Shown: positions 6,200 to 6,802 of the stretch, piece by piece | How the letters are laid out: every line of letters begins with the position of its first letter | Position numbering within the stretch: the stretch's first letter is position 1 | From: Thermoleophilia bacterium | Lineage (GTDB): Bacteria; Actinomycetota; Thermoleophilia; Gaiellales; SKUG01 | DNA length: 6,802 bases | NCBI GenBank assembly: GCA_007122215.1 | Contig: SKUG01000017.1 | Location: forward strand, 1-6,802 | Direction: 5' to 3' | Translations under genes and position numbers: made by a program | Notes under the pieces: generated by a model | The model's input: only the letters and a program-made list of their open reading frames with translations | The model's database searches: none | What the model was told of the DNA's origin: nothing

Positions 6200-6802
6200 A
6201 TGAGCACGACCGTGGCAGACAGCGGAGCAGCACACCCGTCGGGCAGCGGCGAGCAGGCCCCGGCACACCGCGACGCGTTCGACGAGGTCAACAAGTTCGT
6301 CGCGCGCGCATGCCGGATCGTCGGGCTGCCCGACCAGGTGATCGAGATCTTCACCTCCACCTACCGCGAGCTGTCGGTGCAGATCCCGCTGCGTCGCGCC
6401 GACGGGCGGATCACCGTGCACCGCGGCTACCGCGTGCAGCACAACGGCTCGCGCGGCCCGTACAAGGGCGGCATCCGCTTCCACCCCGCAGCCGACCTCA
6501 ACGAGGTGCGGGCGCTGGCCTCCCTGATGACCTGGAAGAGCGCCCTGGTCAACCTGCCCTACGGCGGCGCCAAGGGTGGCGTGCAGGTCGACCCGGGCGA
6601 GCTCGACCGGGGCGAGCTCGAGCAGCTCACGCGACGCTTCACGCTCGCGGTGTCCTACATCCTCGGGGTCAACCGCGACATCCCGGCGCCGGACATGGGC
6701 ACCGACGCGCAGACCATGGCGTGGATCATGGACTCCTACGGATCCCGCTACGGCCATGCACCGGGGATCGTGACGGGCAAGCCCGTCGAGCTCGGCGGAT
6801 CG
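6200..6802 (+). CDS. gdhA: Glutamate dehydrogenase, N-terminal half (3' end outside window)
   Basis: The gene runs off the right edge with no stop; 201 of an expected 410-450 residues are visible. The enzyme interconverts glutamate and 2-oxoglutarate plus ammonia with NAD(P). The glutamate-binding domain is complete. It shows VHRGYRVQHNGSRGPYKGGIRFHP split over 73-96 (Lys89), LMTWKSALVNLPYGGAKGGV (109-128) with substrate-binding Lys113 and catalytic Lys125, and the catalytic Asp165 in IPAPDMGTDAQTMAWIMDSY (161-180). VTGKPVELGGS at the edge is the conserved entry to the Rossmann domain, which lies outside, so NAD versus NADP preference cannot be judged. Residues 1-24 are a nonconserved Ala/Ser/Gly-rich extension; ATG 6200 is supported by GGAGGG. 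It diverges from sppA across 149 nt with promoter-like and dyad elements. A related Glu/Leu/Phe/Val dehydrogenase is unlikely given the motifs. Confidence 0.95.
   Translation, partial: MSTTVADSGAAHPSGSGEQAPAHRDAFDEVNKFVARACRIVGLPDQVIEIFTSTYRELSVQIPLRRADGRITVHRGYRVQHNGSRGPYKGGIRFHPAADLNEVRALASLMTWKSALVNLPYGGAKGGVQVDPGELDRGELEQLTRRFTLAVSYILGVNRDIPAPDMGTDAQTMAWIMDSYGSRYGHAPGIVTGKPVELGGS

Noticed and set aside
5043..6203. Long plus-strand open frame opposite sppA
   Set aside because: It is an antisense shadow; sppA carries a complete S49 catalytic motif set on the other strand.
5855..6757. Minus-strand open frame opposite gdhA and the promoter region
   Set aside because: It is antisense to clear glutamate dehydrogenase coding sequence and has no recognisable domain.

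Overview
The window is very GC-rich chromosomal DNA with dense, ordinary bacterial coding: strong GC bias at third codon positions, short gaps, and a tRNA without an encoded CCA end. Gene content and style suggest a high-GC actinobacterium, possibly of the Thermoleophilia/Solirubrobacterales type. That placement is an inference from composition and protein character, not from a search. I see no mobile element, CRISPR array, phage gene or replication origin.

Left part, plus strand (1-2298). The window opens inside hemL (glutamate-1-semialdehyde 2,1-aminomutase, C5 tetrapyrrole pathway), whose start lies outside. Its stop overlaps by 8 nt the start of a 213-aa protein of unknown function with a Pro/Ala-rich N-terminus. 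A 190-nt gap with weak promoter and hairpin candidates then leads to a complete tRNA-Arg gene with the unusual anticodon GCG.

Central part, minus strand (6050 down to 2322). Four genes form a probable operon: sppA (membrane-anchored signal peptide peptidase), an RDD-family membrane protein coupled to sppA by an ATGA overlap, a bacterial archaeo-eukaryotic release factor-like protein (VLRF1/baeRF type, related to Vms1 and Rv2629), and an FkbM-family SAM-dependent methyltransferase. The sppA-RDD pair matches the Bacillus subtilis sppA-sppI (yteI-yteJ) arrangement, in which the RDD protein inhibits the protease. With the release-factor-like gene next to it, the cluster reads as a possible membrane/nascent-peptide quality-control module. 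The operon converges on the tRNA gene with only 23 nt between them.

Right part, plus strand (6200-6802). A glutamate dehydrogenase gene runs off the right edge. It diverges from sppA across a 149-nt intergenic region, which holds a matched pair of GGTAGGGTC elements facing outward, a large GC-rich dyad between them, and a smaller perfect dyad over the presumed gdhA start site.

The most notable unexplained signals are an identical 15-nt in-frame block at exactly codons 5-9 of both sppA and the release-factor-like gene, the organised divergent promoter region, and the GCG-anticodon arginine tRNA. I found no clear evidence of a wholly new system. The sppA-RDD-VLRF1-FkbM cluster is the best candidate for functional follow-up.
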